Shown here piece by piece: positions 1 to 11,159 of a stretch of 64,000 nucleotides of DNA. Each line of letters starts with the position of its first letter. The first letter of the stretch is position 1. Source of the stretch: Branchinecta lynchi (lineage: Eukaryota > Arthropoda > Branchiopoda > Anostraca > Branchinectidae). The position numbers and the translations under genes were made by a program. The stretch covers positions 20,493,689 to 20,557,688 of the forward strand of contig JAKZAP010000013.1 in NCBI GenBank assembly GCA_023053575.1. The letters run 5' to 3'. Below the pieces are notes generated by a model, which worked only from the letters and a program-made list of their open reading frames with translations, was not told where the DNA came from and did not search any database.

Positions 1-335
1 CCGACCATCATGGAGGTGCGAAAAGTTTTTGACATGCACAAAAACCAAACGGATAGACAAAATAGGATGCAAGTTGGACATTGCAGTGTTTATGCGACCT
101 TGATTTGTTATTTGGCGTCCGGACAGGATCCGGCCAAGGTAGGGGGGGGGGGGGGGGGGGCTCGGATATTTGCAGATAGGCTTTGTTCCGATTCCAGTCA
201 AACTTGATGGACAGGAAGAGATAAGTCAGAGAATGTAATTTGGAAAGTACAGAGATCATATGACCTTCTACTTTCTTTTACCACCTACTCGTATCAAGTG
301 CCATATGAGCTCGTAGTTCTTGTTCTGAAAATCTG
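1..335 (-). repeat. Poly-C/AAGTTTCAT modular repeat, fragment
   Basis: This is a minus-strand fragment of the same family as 31268-34261. The opening 160 bp, including the G-run at 142-161, matches the reverse complement of about 31740-31890. The head motif (CAAGTGCCATATGAGCTCGTAG) appears at about 297-318 and corresponds to the reverse complement of the head at 31268. No intact gene is visible; the short open frames are accidental translations of the repeat. Confidence 0.7.
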
Positions 336-362
336 TTGACTTTACGTCAAAAGCGGTTTTTA

Positions 363-392
363 AACAGCTGTTTTTCTGCAAAAACAGCTGTT
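363..392. repeat. Perfect 13-bp hairpin
   Basis: AACAGCTGTTTTT is followed by CTGC and by its exact reverse complement. The surrounding 336-660 has no other recognisable feature, except that a GTCGGTAAATA-like stretch near 410 resembles 9900-9930. Confidence 0.8.
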
Positions 393-659
393 AAAAAAGG
401 ACATGCCAGTCGGTAAATATCTTGTCTCCCTTAACGTTTTGGCTAGTAACACCTCTGATGGTCACATAGACTCCACTCAAAAATACAAGCTACATTAGAA
501 CACGAATATTTATTTCTATTCATTTATCCTCCGTCATTTCGAAAAGAAAAAGGACGAAGTACAATAACTGTATTTTTCATATTTATCGAATTCTCTAAAA
601 AGTTAAAAGCCCCATAGCTGACATTTTTAAGCTTTGTCTGAATATAATTACAACATTAC

Positions 660-1340
660 ACCCCCCCCCCCCAGCAGAGGTCGTACCTGGTCCTGATCTC
701 AAATGGCACATTTGGGACCGATGAGCACTTCATTTCTCGGGTTTCATCTCGATCCCTCTAACCGTTTGATTTATACATATGTTCATACATTTCTGGGACC
801 CCCCCCCCCCCATATATCTACTCCCCGTGGTCGCATCTGGTTCGAATTCATAGATATCTTGTGCTCCAATACTCCTTATTTTGCATCCGAATCGGAGCAC
901 TTTCGGAAAAAGTCCGGTACCCACCCTTTAACTTTTCAAGTTTTACCAGAATCCCTTGATCTGTACTGTCCCGACATACGTCCCCAACTGTGGTCTCATG
1001 CGATTTAGAAACACAAACAGTCTACCTCAGGCTTTTTTTTCAATCGAATCGTATCACCCGTTCTCAACTTACATGGGTCATAATTTTCCGCGTTACCCGT
1101 CCCTTCACCCTTCACATTTTATCCGAACTGGAATGAGAAGATTCCAGTGAGTATTCGGTCGCATCTTTTACATTCGTATCAAGTTTTAGCGTCCTGGTTC
1201 ATCTGGAAGTCAGAAGTGCCCGAACTAGCGAAAGTTTTTCAGACCAGCCAGATGCTCCATCAGCTACAAAAACTAGGTGCACAAATCTGTTTTCCGCCAC
1301 TGCTCTCCCGGTACCCCCATCTGAGTTACTGAAACTAATG
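660..1340 (+). repeat. Poly-C/AAGTTTCAT modular repeat
   Basis: It carries the hallmarks of the family: C-runs (661-672, 800-811), 'GTTTCATCTCGATCCCTC' modules, 'GGTCGCATCTGGTTCG' and 'AAGTTTTAGCGTCCTGG'. Modules recur every 120-160 bp in divergent form. The following 1340-1740 has no assignable feature. Confidence 0.65.
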
Positions 1341-1784
1341 AGGGTCAAGTCTTCAGCTTATCTTGACTGTTAATAGTTCAAAAGACCCGGACGAAGATAG
1401 GGGGGTTCCTCGAAAATGCATACTCGTGCCATTGAGTGATTTCTGACGAATGAACTTCTCGTAAACGATCGTCAGGACCTTGACACGAATTCAAAATAGC
1501 AGCATAAGGTAAGTGTAAAAATCAGTGTGGTGTCATTTAAAATCAGCATGGTGCTGGTGCCCATAGCCACGCGATGGGCTGAAGTGTGCAGCACAGTTTG
1601 CCCGAGTTTAAGAATGAAGATTACAGAAGTATGATTAGCACTGATGCTATAAATACGACAAGTAAGCGTTTTCTTTGATAAATTTCTTTTGAAATACTCT
1701 TTCAAATAAGTTTGCAGCTAAGATAATGTGTTGTCCCCAGATGGCCCATCTGTTTCCCCCTCCCCTCTCGTCTTCCGTGCGTCG

Positions 1785-1998
1785 GTCCGAGAGGAATACT
1801 GGCAATCAGTTTTCTCCATATTCTGCTAATTCTTCTGCCCAGTTTTTACGTAGTTTCATCCCATCATTTATTTCTGGTAAAACCTTGTAAGTGTATTAGT
1901 TAATATGTTTCGTGTCTGTGTATTTCGTGAATTTGTATTCCACTTCCAGCGTTAAGCTATTTGGATTAAACTTGATTGATTGATTGATTGATTGATAA
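1785..1998 (+). mobile_element. 5'-truncated LINE 3' tail, copy A
   Basis: The segment shares 'ACTGGCAATCAGTTTTCTCC', 'TTCTGCTAATTCTTC', 'TTGTAAGTGTATTAGTT' and 'AAGCTATTTGGA' in the same order with 6829-7034. It ends in a (TTGA/GATT)n microsatellite tail at 1972-1997, the typical 3' terminus of CR1/L2-type LINEs. Only the 3' end survives and no reverse transcriptase is left. 2000-2640 downstream holds nothing recognisable apart from a GC-rich stretch near 2500. Confidence 0.7.
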
Positions 1999-2651
1999 AG
2001 CGGAAATGGGGAAACCAGTATCATCCTATGGAGCGATTCTCCCGAACGGTTCCTTTTCTTTCGGCAGAATACTAACAACAAACATTTTACGAGTTTAGGA
2101 ACGAATGTAGCGATTGCGGAAATGGGATGCATTAGAATCACAAGTACGACAGGTTCCTTAAATGGTATATTCTAAAGTTAACTATTCGAGGACATTAGAG
2201 AAATCTATTTTATGTGGGTTATATAAGGTTTACAGAAAAGCGAGATTTTCAAGGTTTCTTCTGGACAGCTTATGTTAGTCGAGCCCGCATCTTTTATTTA
2301 TCTTATTCCTGTTAGGATATGTAGGCTAATCTAAAAAAAAATTCTTCGCTGAAGACCGGAAGTGCAACCGAAATATTTAAAAATTGTGTTTATGCCTGGC
2401 ATAAAATCTTAGAGCGACAATTAGCTTATCAAAATAAAACAAAAATAAAAATGCTTCCATATATTTCTGTTTTTTGCCCAGTTATATACTGCAGGGCGCG
2501 GTTTTGCTTTTGCGGTATTGACTGAACACAGTCCGGCCGGTACGGGATCGACTAAAAAGAGGCACGGCACGGCATGACGCAAGAGGCTCGAAGAATAATA
2601 AGATATATTCAAATAATGCATGCAAGGGATACATCAGCTACGATGCTTTAG

Positions 2652-2695
2652 CAGCGATATTTCGGCCTTTCTTGGCAATGGTCCTCGCCAGGCTG
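2652..2695 (-). ncRNA. Hammerhead-ribozyme-like motif (copy a)
   Basis: Read on the minus strand this is CAGC, then CTGGCGA (consensus CTGANGA with one substitution), a GG(A)CC stem, GAAA, TATC and GCTG. Stem I is a perfect 4 bp. The flank at 2600-2650 is the conserved 'ATCGTAGCTGATGTATCC...TTTGAATATAT' sequence seen next to the other copies. The core A-to-G substitution probably weakens this copy. Confidence 0.4.
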
Positions 2696-2967
2696 TGACA
2701 TTTTGCTTTCTTCAACCACCGACTCATAACAAGTGCCATAGGAGTTCCTAGCTCTTGTTTCCTGACTGGTGCTATTATTTTATGCAAGCTGAGAAGTCTG
2801 AGAAATCAATTCTTCAGATTTTCACTTGCCCTCCACTCTACAACTGATCACTTAAGAATAAACCAGTGTTGCCACCAGTGCCACGTTAATGGCCTAGGCT
2901 GACGAGGACATTATTTATGCATTATTTGAATATATGTTTCAAAAGTCAGCTTAGGCTCAAGGAATAC

Positions 2968-3880
2968 TTAAAGTTTAACTGAAAAGCAAACTTATTTTCG
3001 TATCATTTAGTTGAGTACACTGAGTTTATTTGGATTCTGTTAAGAGATTTTCTTTTTTTCCACTATCTGCTCTAGAACTGAGATTCATAATATCTACGGC
3101 TGTCCTCAAAGCGCAAATTCTACTATGACGCGGAATATTTGAATCTGAACACAAACGCGACTTTTAAGTGGGCGGTGAGAAGCTTGGTGAAGATTGCTTA
3201 GTGCCGGAACGAAAAAATTTCATAAATCTTTTCCGTCAAGCATACGAAGTAGGTAGTACCACAAATCTGATAGGGAAATTCCACTATTTGGAAACTGATT
3301 ATTCGTGAATAGCGGAGCGACGATGTAACGCATTCTCATCGGGTCTTCAAGCCTCTTTAAGTGAATTAGTGAGGGGTAAAAAGGCTGTCCCACCTCTGCC
3401 CTCAGGCAACTTATTTTTACATCTTAGATTCAAATACACTGAATTATTACAACACCCATTGGGGATTTTCATTCTGTCCGCAGTAGTCTTCAGTAGGGAC
3501 GTTGGGAATGTGGACGCTTTCCCATGGTGAATCCGTCCATAAGTAGCCCGCGAAAATCCCTACACAAGACACCTCACTAGCAGACACGACGTTCTGCCAT
3601 ATCTAGTTTGTTTTTGGCACTGCAGACTGCAGACACTTCTTTGTTTATTGGATACACAATTTATTTACTCGTTTGTTGCTGGTGTTGTTGCCAAATGTTC
3701 CAGGCACCATAGAGCTATCACAAAAACGGGAAGAGCGGCAAGCACAATGGGATAATCGATTATTTGGAAATATCAGAAAAACAAACTAACGCTTTTTCAT
3801 CGGGTTTTCAAGATTATTTAAGCGAACAAGTGATGGGTAACTAGATTGTCGTATCCTAGCCCTTTTCGGTTAAACTTTAA
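2968..3880 (+). mobile_element. TTAA-flanked MITE (family T1), interrupted
   Basis: The left end is TTAA followed by AGTTTAACTGAAAA (2968-2985). The right end is the inverted form at 3861-3880, ending in TTAA. The first 420 bp parallels 14190-14610 and 16530-16950, including 'CACTATCTGCTCTAGA', 'TTCTACTATGACGCGG' and 'CGCGACTTTT.AGTGGGC'. About 3390-3780 is extra sequence that contains a second TTATTTT..ACACTGAATTATT fragment, suggesting a nested or rearranged insertion. Non-coding. The duplication is TTAA, or TA if read more narrowly. Confidence 0.65.
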
Positions 3881-5863
3881 TAATAAGATATTAGCAAGTA
3901 GTAAAAGTAGACAAGTAAGTGAGAGTTCGTAACTCCAGAGCCTAAAAGAAGGCATGTTTGAACATAGTTCCTGCCCCTCACTTCGAAGCCTGAAAGAGTC
4001 CTGTTCGTTTGCGTGCCTCTTTTTAGTAATCATGCCTCATACAGCATGTCGTGCCTCTTTTTTTAGTCGATCCCTGCCAGTGTGGAATCCGGTGGTAGCG
4101 GAAATCACCCTCCGTGGTACCTAACCTTTTGGCTCAGGGTACAGCAGGATCGAAAAAAGAGCGAAGGCGATAGCAAGGTCGAATAAGAACGAAGAAAAAT
4201 AATCTCTTTCTCGCAGGACCATTCCATTATCTTCCCGGAAACAATTACAAGTAATAAGGCTTTCCGGGAAGTCCAGCAAAGGTGATTAGTCAACTTTGCA
4301 CTAACTAGGATAAAAGTCCAGCGAAGAGTGGGTCACGCATTCTTCTTCAAAGGACAACTCGTATCAGAAATGATCTTTTCATGACAAAATAGTTCACAGA
4401 TATCGTTTCTCGAAACTCGTTTTTCGCGAGTGGGTCACGCATTCTTCTTTGAAGGACATCATACCAATACTTTCCCCGACACATAAGCGAATATCTGGTT
4501 GGATTCCGTCATGCGTTTACATTTAACTCGCGTGTCTAGGGAAAATCCTCAGGTGCTTGTAGACAAAACTGAAGTTCTTGACAGCAGCGGGGAGGTAGCT
4601 TTCGGGAGGGGGGGGGGGCACTAATCTTTACGGGAACTCGTTTGTGCCTCTCTCTTTCTCTCTCTCTCGGGACCACAAAGCCTTTTATGGAAGGTCAGAA
4701 CCGAAGTCAAAAGAGCCAAAAATCGAGCCAAGTTTCGATTATGTACGGACTTAGATCCCATGCGGCCGTCCTGATAAGGGTAGGCTCCGTACTGTCTTTG
4801 AGATCAAACCCAAACGTGAATTCAAGACTGCAATGAAAGAAAGTTTTTTCGTTTGGTAAATACGACATTTAGCGTTTTCTCCGCCAAGCCGAGTTTTGTC
4901 GCTACATAGCACCGCCCAAAGCTTGAAGGTCCACCGAAATTTATTTCACTCAGAAGGACAAACCTTCAAAGTATTTTTCTTTTCGTGTTGGAGGCCATAA
5001 TATTTAGGTTTATCTTCTGTTTTCCACATTCTAACCACGGCATGCCCAGTTTTCCAATATTTTGCGTCTAGTCGCCGCGTAAGACAGCAGAGAGGCTGGA
5101 TGAGTCGACAACTAACAAGAAAACCGCCAATTTCAGGTGGCAATTAATGGTATTTTCGGAAACGATATATCCAAGCCATTTCATCGTGAAAAGACCACAT
5201 CTCACACCTGCGCTTTAAAGTCCGAGGGAAATTACAGTGAAATAAAAAAGAAAGTTAATAGACTTTCTAAATGAAAGTAATTATAATCATACTGTCTTTT
5301 AGGTAGAAGTATAAACTATTGTTCGTAACGTCAAGTAAGGAACAGTGATGTTTTAAGAGTCAGCCACTCTCATTGGTCCACTCCATTGTGAGGGAGAAAC
5401 AAAAGAAGCTTCGCGGAGATAAAAAAAAAAAAAAAAAAGAGATTAGGTGGCACCCCTGCTATACTATGCATCACTCGTCTCATTTGAAGATATTATCCGG
5501 TAGGTTACACTAATGTGAGCGGACACGTGCCTGGAAAACTTGACGCCGTCTGACACCCCCCCCCTTCCATCTCTTATCGGCTAGGAACCTTGCCACGTTG
5601 CTTTAACCAAGAGGGAAGACGAAGTGCTGTCGTCGATAGGAATACTAAGACACAAACTTTGCTTTCCAAATATATGTAATCTGTATTCCCACGTGGCACC
5701 AGCCAACTAGAAGTTTGGGAATGAGGGTATTAATGTAAGATATGGAGAGGATTAAGGTGGCGAGGGGTGCTTAGGACTACTTTAGGTATACGGGGAGCTT
5801 GGCAAGACTTCGTGGAGGAATGCTAATGGGAGGAATGATGGCCCAGATGAGATGAAATAATCG
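3881..5863. other. Unassigned intergenic/intronic stretch
   Basis: No gene or full repeat is recognised. The stretch contains a local direct repeat ('GTGGGTCACGCATTCTTCTT' near 4328 and 4431), a CT-rich run at 4650-4668, a G-run near 4610, a poly-A run near 5421 and a C-run near 5556. Confidence 0.5.
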
Positions 5864-6165
5864 TTGCGTTTTGCAGATCTTTTTTACACGAGGTTTTACA
5901 GATTCAGCTACGAGCGAACTGCCTGTCAGTATTGGGATAATAAGATTCCAAATAGAAAGCGACAATGCCCCTGTGCTTTAATAGAGAGGACCAGGGCCAT
6001 TTTCTGGTTGAATGCAAGCAACTCTCAGACCCCAGGAGACATTTTCTTAAAAGGTATACTACCAAGTTCCCCGATGTTCTTGAAACAAAAAACAGAGCTA
6101 AGATACTTAAAGTATGACAATTTTTAAAGAGTGTATTAGTTAAATAAAGATATGTACTGATTGAT
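5864..6165 (+). pseudogene. LINE ORF2 C-terminal zinc-knuckle relic, frameshifted
   Basis: Around 5958-5973 the frame reads R-Q-C-P-C. After a single frame change near 5977 the reading continues as R-E-D-Q-G-H-F-L-V-E-C (about 5979-6015), then a basic helix that ends in TGA near 6116. C-x(n)-C...H-x4-C is the C-terminal zinc motif of many LINE reverse transcriptases. An AATAAA-like, A/T-rich 3' tail follows to about 6165. The rest of ORF2 is absent, so this is a 5'-truncated, dead copy. 6166-6828 has no other feature apart from a CCCCTCCCCT run near 6471. Confidence 0.55.
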
Positions 6166-6828
6166 GTAAAGTGTATTGCAACCATCATGTATGTTGTACG
6201 GCTTGTAAATTGTTTTGGTACCGTACGAAATTTTTTGAATAATAAGATGACCGACCAAAAGACTTAACGCAAGGAAACTTTCGTGATTTGTTGCGTCGGC
6301 GTCTTCGACCTCCATCGCGATTGCGGAAAATATTACCGAATAAAATTGGCTGTCGAACCTATTCGCGAACGCGAAACATGGTTCGCGTTTCTAAATCTCA
6401 TAAGTTATTTAAGCATTAAAGATAAGAAAGCCTGAACCGGTCAGCATATGCTAAGTTATCTGAATCCATACCCCTCCCCTCCCCTCCCCTCTGGAGAGTA
6501 TAATGAAATTTCTAGCGAATCCCGCTTCAATCCCATTCCAGAAACTTCGCAACATTTGAAGCAAAATCATGGAATATAAAGTTAGGAGACGCTTCGCTTG
6601 CGAACTAACGCAAGATAAGCTCCCCCGTATAGTGGGATGGACAAACAAGATACAAGAAGATATGATTAGGCTGCCATGAGAGATAACAGGAATGGCAATA
6701 AACGAGAAGTATAGTCCTTTCAGCATCCGGGCATCCTGAAGAGCACAATAAATAGAGTGTGCGCCGAAGGGGAAAAACATCAGAAAGAAAAGAGACACGT
6801 GAATGTAAGTGAATATATCAATCCGAGA

Positions 6829-7034
6829 CGGACACTGGCAATCAGTTTTCTCCGTATTCTGCTAATTCTTCGGCCCAATTTTTTCAAAGTTTCTTTTGAT
6901 CATTTTTTTCTGGTCACATCTTGTAAGTGTATTAGTTTATTTGTTGTCGTTTTTGTATATTTCGAAAATATTTTATTCTTCTTCTACTTTAAGCTATTTG
7001 GAAATAAATTCGATTGATTAATTGATTGATAAGG
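6829..7034 (+). mobile_element. 5'-truncated LINE 3' tail, copy B
   Basis: A homologue of 1785-1998: it shares 'ACTGGCAATCAGTTTTCTCC', 'CTTGTAAGTGTATTAGTTTA' and 'AAGCTATTTGGAAATAAA', and ends with a GATTGATT-type microsatellite near 7011-7032. The two copies sit about 5 kb apart in the same orientation. The following 7035-7425 is unassigned. Confidence 0.7.
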
Positions 7035-7426
7035 AAAAATAGTTATATATCCTAACCATACTTGCCATTAGTTGTTATCTCAATTCTTTCTCTCATTCGT
7101 TATTTATCTCAATTCTCCTCTCAGTTCTCTTATTTTGCGTTATATGATTATTGAGATCAAGCCAATTCTCCATTTTTTGGCATTTTTGTCAGAATCGAGA
7201 ACTTCATTTCGCTTCTCTGCTGAATGAAGAAGTTGCTACGATAGCCAAATTCTCAGTTGTCCTTCCCCGTTCTCCTTCCTGATTGGTCAACGAAGGGCGG
7301 ATGTTCAACCCATATCAACAGACTTTAACGGGTGGCAATGATGTTTTTGTCAAAAGAGAGCAAAAACGGTAATTTGTACGAGAAGCGAAAACTGAGAACT
7401 GAAAATCAGATTAAAAATGCAACTAT

Positions 7427-7815
7427 ATGAGCGTTTTCAACACTTCTAAAAATAGCCTAGTAACTATTAGTAACTATTTTCGTTCCAACCTCATGAAAAG
7501 TGACTACGCTGACCGTTCCAACTTCCTCGAAATAGTAACAGTTTGCTTACCATTCATCGGGAGTGTAATTAGCGTGGTAAGTACGATCTCTGTGACATGG
7601 CCCGATCAGCCCGCGGCACGATATTTCGTCGAGATTAGGAAAATTCGTTCCAGTTTTGACGCCAAGAAACCAGGATCCGTGACCCTATGCGTAGTAACTA
7701 GATGACGGAACACATGATGGCAGAAATTCAATGTTCGGCTTCGTCCGTGAGTAAATTTTTGAAAATAAATTGAATTGAATTGAATTGAAGGGTAAGTAGA
7801 ATGGGACACGGTATC
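7427..7815 (+). mobile_element. MITE related to 40645-40931, with LINE tail inserted
   Basis: The segment aligns by eye along its length with 40645-40931: 'TAGTAACTATTAGTAACTATTT', 'CGTTCCAACCTCA', 'CTACGCTGACCGTTCCAACTT', 'AGTAACTA', 'GGTAAGTAGAATGGGACACG'. Near 7720-7788 it holds extra sequence ending 'AAAATAAATTGAATTGAATT', a LINE-type 3' tail that is missing from the 40.6 kb copy. Confidence 0.6.
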
Positions 7816-7875
7816 CACAGTCGCTGCATGGGACCAAAGACAGAGGTTCTATTGGTAAATTTGTTCTTGATACGA
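7813..7875 (+). mobile_element. End fragment of CAAGAACAAAT-TIR MITE
   Basis: It contains 'GTCGCTGCATGGGACCAAAGACAGAGGTTCTATTGG...TTTGTTCTTG', the right terminal segment of the element described at 27414-28022. The same end occurs at 34920-34982. Only one end is recognisable here. Confidence 0.55.
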
Positions 7876-7951
7876 TTCTAGCGTACTGAGTGATAGTTCA
7901 GTTCTGGTACGCGGGCTCGGAAAAAGGAATGAGAAAGAAAGCTGTTAGTTT

Positions 7952-8359
7952 ATGATTGGGCAGTTGGACTATAGCAAGATTAACTTCTCCAATTCCATAC
8001 TTCGTCTATATCTATATACTGGTAAAGCAAAAGAGAGAATGGGTCCTTACTTTTGTCCTATGTGCGGTGACGACGATGAAAGTGTAGTTTGGTGTGTGAA
8101 TGAGTGGAATAGAATGAATGGAGAAGGGAGGAATTTGAGAAAATATAATGAAGAATGGATGGTAGGGATGATTAAATACATAATCCAAACATTCTATTTC
8201 CCATCTCTTTCGGATCACAAGCCGCCAGTTTATTTAGATTTGAACTTGATTGCCGGGTTGCTGTCTTGGCTCGAGAAAAAACCCCACGCAGAACGTCTTC
8301 TTTTCCAGATGACGAAATTTTCCACGTTTGATAAGCAAAGAATTATGAGACTTAGTTGA
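7952..8359 (+). pseudogene. Degenerate LINE ORF2 C-terminal region
   Basis: An uninterrupted frame of 135 codons contains F-C-P-M-C-G-D-D-D-E-S near residues 33-43, followed by a basic/acidic helical region. CPxCG with an acidic stretch resembles the first half of the C-terminal zinc motif of LINE reverse transcriptases. The expected downstream His and Cys appear replaced by Trp, so the finger would be non-functional. No catalytic domain precedes it. An unrelated short gene cannot be excluded. Confidence 0.35.
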
Positions 8360-9321
8360 TTATTTGTTGTGTAAGAGCACCAGACTGGTCTTGTTTTGTT
8401 TTATTCATTTGTATGATTGTACTATATATAAACAGTTGGAGCGTTAGATGGAGTTATTATTTTGATCCTTGGCTTATCGTACCATAACAGCTGTCTCGGA
8501 TAATCGACTGAGATTTAATACAGACCGAATTATTTCAAACCTAGGAAATTTGGTGTGAATTTTCTAATTTGCTCATTGTTTAACGGTATTTTTTGCGGTT
8601 TTGATCATTCATGGTAGCGATGATGTAATTGTGTGTGTGGTAGAAGGACCATTTTTTGGTCCGCTTTAAGGATGAATGTTTTCTACATGTGAACAAACTT
8701 GGACATTGTTTGATGCTTGTGATAGGGCTTCGCATAGAACGAGATTTTTATAATAAGGAGGAGTGTTTGTAATTTCTAAGATTTAGTGTAGCCTACTTGT
8801 ACAGTTTTTGTTGCGACGACCCACGGGATTTTTCGGTAATATATTCTATTCTGATTTGAAGCAGTCTCTGTCTCTGATTTGAAGCAGTAACTGTGAAAGA
8901 ACCGATAACGAATCAACTGGCAAACGATCGCACAAAAATAGGGAGAAATTTTGCAATTTTTAAGGAAAAACTGAAAATATCTCAGTGAAAGGACCAATAA
9001 TTGGCGTGTTGTAGGCATCGCAACTACGAAATAAGACACCAGCCCCGCTTCCCTCAACGCAGTCTCGTTAGTCAAGAAACGCCATCTGTTTTGTTAACCA
9101 CAAGTGAGCACAGGAGATGACTCCACACCCGCAAAATGGGCGCCAGTCTAATCTCACCTAGATCGAACTATCCATTCAATTCAAATATTTATTCAAGCCA
9201 ACATGAAACTTGTGGCCCCCCTCAGTGAAAATCTGGGATCCCAAACGCCCATCACAAATACAAAGGCTCATGGAACGACAAGAGCTGCCAGTTGCTGTCA
9301 CTAAGGACAGCTGCATCGCTT
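8360..9321. other. Unassigned stretch
   Basis: No gene or known repeat is recognised. There is a small direct duplication of TCTGATTTGAAGCAGT (about 8857 and 8875), and an ATTCAATTCAAATATTTATT sequence at 9175-9195 that looks like a LINE tail in minus orientation. Confidence 0.45.
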
Positions 9322-9583
9322 CCCGATGAAAAAATGTGTAGCCTGCGCAGTTGTATGGTAGTTGTACGAAAAAGTTGCATGTATTAATATGCAGTACTGC
9401 AGAATGCTTTAATTTAATGTGCCTCACACTGGGCTTACATTAAGTAGTCGTATTCAGTAGCATCTCGCCTTGCTATAGTAACATCCAGTATTGCTCTAGT
9501 AGCATGTAGTGGCATCAGTTGGTACTGCATGCTACTTTTTCTTACAACTTTATACTACTATTTTGAGAAAAAATTTCATCGGG
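9322..9583 (+). mobile_element. CCCGATGAA-TIR MITE, copy 1
   Basis: The ends are CCCGATGAAAAAATGTGTAG and its approximate inverse ending TTTCATCGGG. It is homologous to 38150-38453, including 'GTAGCCTGCGCAGTTGTATG', 'GTACGAAAAAGTTGCAT' and 'ACAACTTTATACTACTATT'. The middle is a short imperfect minisatellite (AGTAGCAT, CCAGTATTGCTCTAGTAGCAT). Non-coding. Confidence 0.7.
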
Positions 9584-9699
9584 TTGTGTGCTGACACAGG
9601 CAGGGGCGTCAAGTATGGGGGGAGGAGGGAGCCCCCCGTCCCCAAAATGTTCTCAGCCAGTCGTACAAAATAACCGAGTCAGCAGGAATCGCCGCGATT

Positions 9700-9960
9700 T
9701 TTCGTGAAAATATTTGGTTCTGTTTTCATGAAAACAGTCGTTTTTTCAGAAAATCGGTCGATTTTTCATCAAAACGGTAGGTTTTTTCTTGAAAGAAGTC
9801 GGTTTTTCTGAAGAGATGTCGATCTTTTGTCGAGACTGTCCATTTTTCGTCGAAGCTGTAATTTTTTTCTTTGAAAACATTAGTTTTTTCTTCAAAACAG
9901 TCGGTAAAAATGACCCGCCAATCGGTAAATACCTTGCCCGCCCTCCCCCCGACCCCCAAA
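9700..9960. repeat. Degenerate ~24-bp T-rich minisatellite
   Basis: Repeated blocks of the form 'GTCG.TTTTTC...GAAA' recur about every 21-27 bp between 9720 and 9905, followed by 'GTCGGTAAA.ATGACCCGCCAATCGGTAAATACCTTGC'. The related tail 'GTCGGTAAATATCTTG' at 411-426 suggests a dispersed family. The minus-strand open frame across it is only a translation of the repeat. Confidence 0.5.
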
Positions 9961-10103
9961 CAAAAAAAAAATTCTAGTAGGCTAACGCCTCTGGACATAT
10001 GTACAAACGCATAATTTTCGCACCTCTGACCGCTGACTCTGTCACAGCCCAAATGTTCGATAATTCCAGTATTTAAGGTACTTATGAAAACTAAAGGACT
10101 TAC

Positions 10104-10210
10104 CTTCCACTCTCCAGCGATGTAGTCCCCGTAGCTGAGCGACTCAGTGGCTTTACTATAGTCCTCGAGCTTCTCGAAAAACGGCGGGAAGTTCTGATGA
10201 AGGAACAGTG
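10104..10210 (-). CDS. Rad17: Rad17 exon (C-terminal block), checkpoint clamp loader
   Basis: This is a 107-bp minus-strand exon. The acceptor CTTTAG ends at 10211 and the donor GTAAGT is at 10103-10098. After two bases that complete a split codon, 35 codons read LFLHQNFPPFF...LSYGDYIAGEWK. The LHQN-F..FF....D...A.E.LS..D...G.W pattern is characteristic of Rad17. Rad17 with RFC2-5 loads the 9-1-1 clamp at damaged DNA in the nucleus. Phase-in 1 matches the phase-out of the exon ending at 20561, so direct splicing keeps frame. A linker of about 40 residues seen in vertebrate Rad17 would then be missing, so an extra exon may lie in the 10.3-kb intron. Later exons would be left of the window. Confidence 0.82.
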
Positions 10211-10460
10211 CTAAAGTTGACCCCTGGATTGCGGATTTGTCCAGTAGTTGTTCAGGTACGGTTTGAAGGGGACATCTTTGCTCCGATGAAAGGTGGTGCG
10301 GGAGGACGAAAGGTTCACAGCCCCGCTCAGTTTCACCTAGAAAAGATTCGTCAGACTTGGAACAATAGGCACGCCAAAGGCTTGGCGTGCCAGACCGATA
10401 AAAATGTATGCCTTGTGTCTTATCACTATCACTTAATACTTATTAAAGACCTATCACTTA

Positions 10461-10875
10461 AGGCGTATTCTCGCCGTTCCCCACGGACTCCACCTAAGGA
10501 GTTCCCGCGTTTTCGTTTGTCCCGGAGACTCACTCCCCGTATTCTCGCGAATCCCCACGGACAGGAAATGCTCCGATTATCATCACCATCATCAAAAAGG
10601 ACTCCCTTTCAGATTCGGAGGGGAATCAATTTTTGCTGGTGTTGGTGCAATGTAAAAGTAATAAAAACAATCAGAATAAACAAGACCCAAAATAAAGTGG
10701 ATCCAGACTAATTTCGCCAACTGCAGATTTTTGTTTCGAACAAAATCCATTTTGGAAGCATTCCCCGTGTTCTCGCTGTTTATGTACGCGGAGGTCGCGT
10801 GGATTGACTCTTTCTATTCTCGCCGTTCCCTTCGATTCCCCGAGGAGTCCTCGGGGATCGGCGAGAATACGCCTT
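10461..10875. mobile_element. PIF/Harbinger-like MITE (TTA duplication)
   Basis: The terminal inverted repeats are AGGCGTATTCTCGCCG at the left and its inverse CGGCGAGAATACGCCT at the right. They are flanked by TTA on both sides (10458-10460 and 10876-10878), the duplication typical of PIF/Harbinger. Subterminal copies of 'CGTATTCTCGCG' occur inside. No transposase is present, so it is non-autonomous. It lies in the Rad17 intron, about 250 bp from the exon at 10104-10210. Confidence 0.8.
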
Positions 10876-11159
10876 TATTCAATTAAAGAGGCTTAAAGAA
10901 CCTCTCGCACTATTTACTCTTCAGCTTCAAGTATTTTCATATTATTGAATACTTCAGAACTAGGCTTTGCTTTCAACCAATTATGCACGGCTTTTGATGT
11001 TTTAAGCATTTTTCGATGCCCTTCGTATCACAGCGAAACCGGGGAAAAATTGACATAACCGGGTTTTCTGATGGAAAAACTTCTCGCAGACGCCGGTCGA
11101 TAGCGTGGTAAGCATCGAAGGTAGCAAAACACGGCAAGTGAAAAAAACAACGGGTTTTA

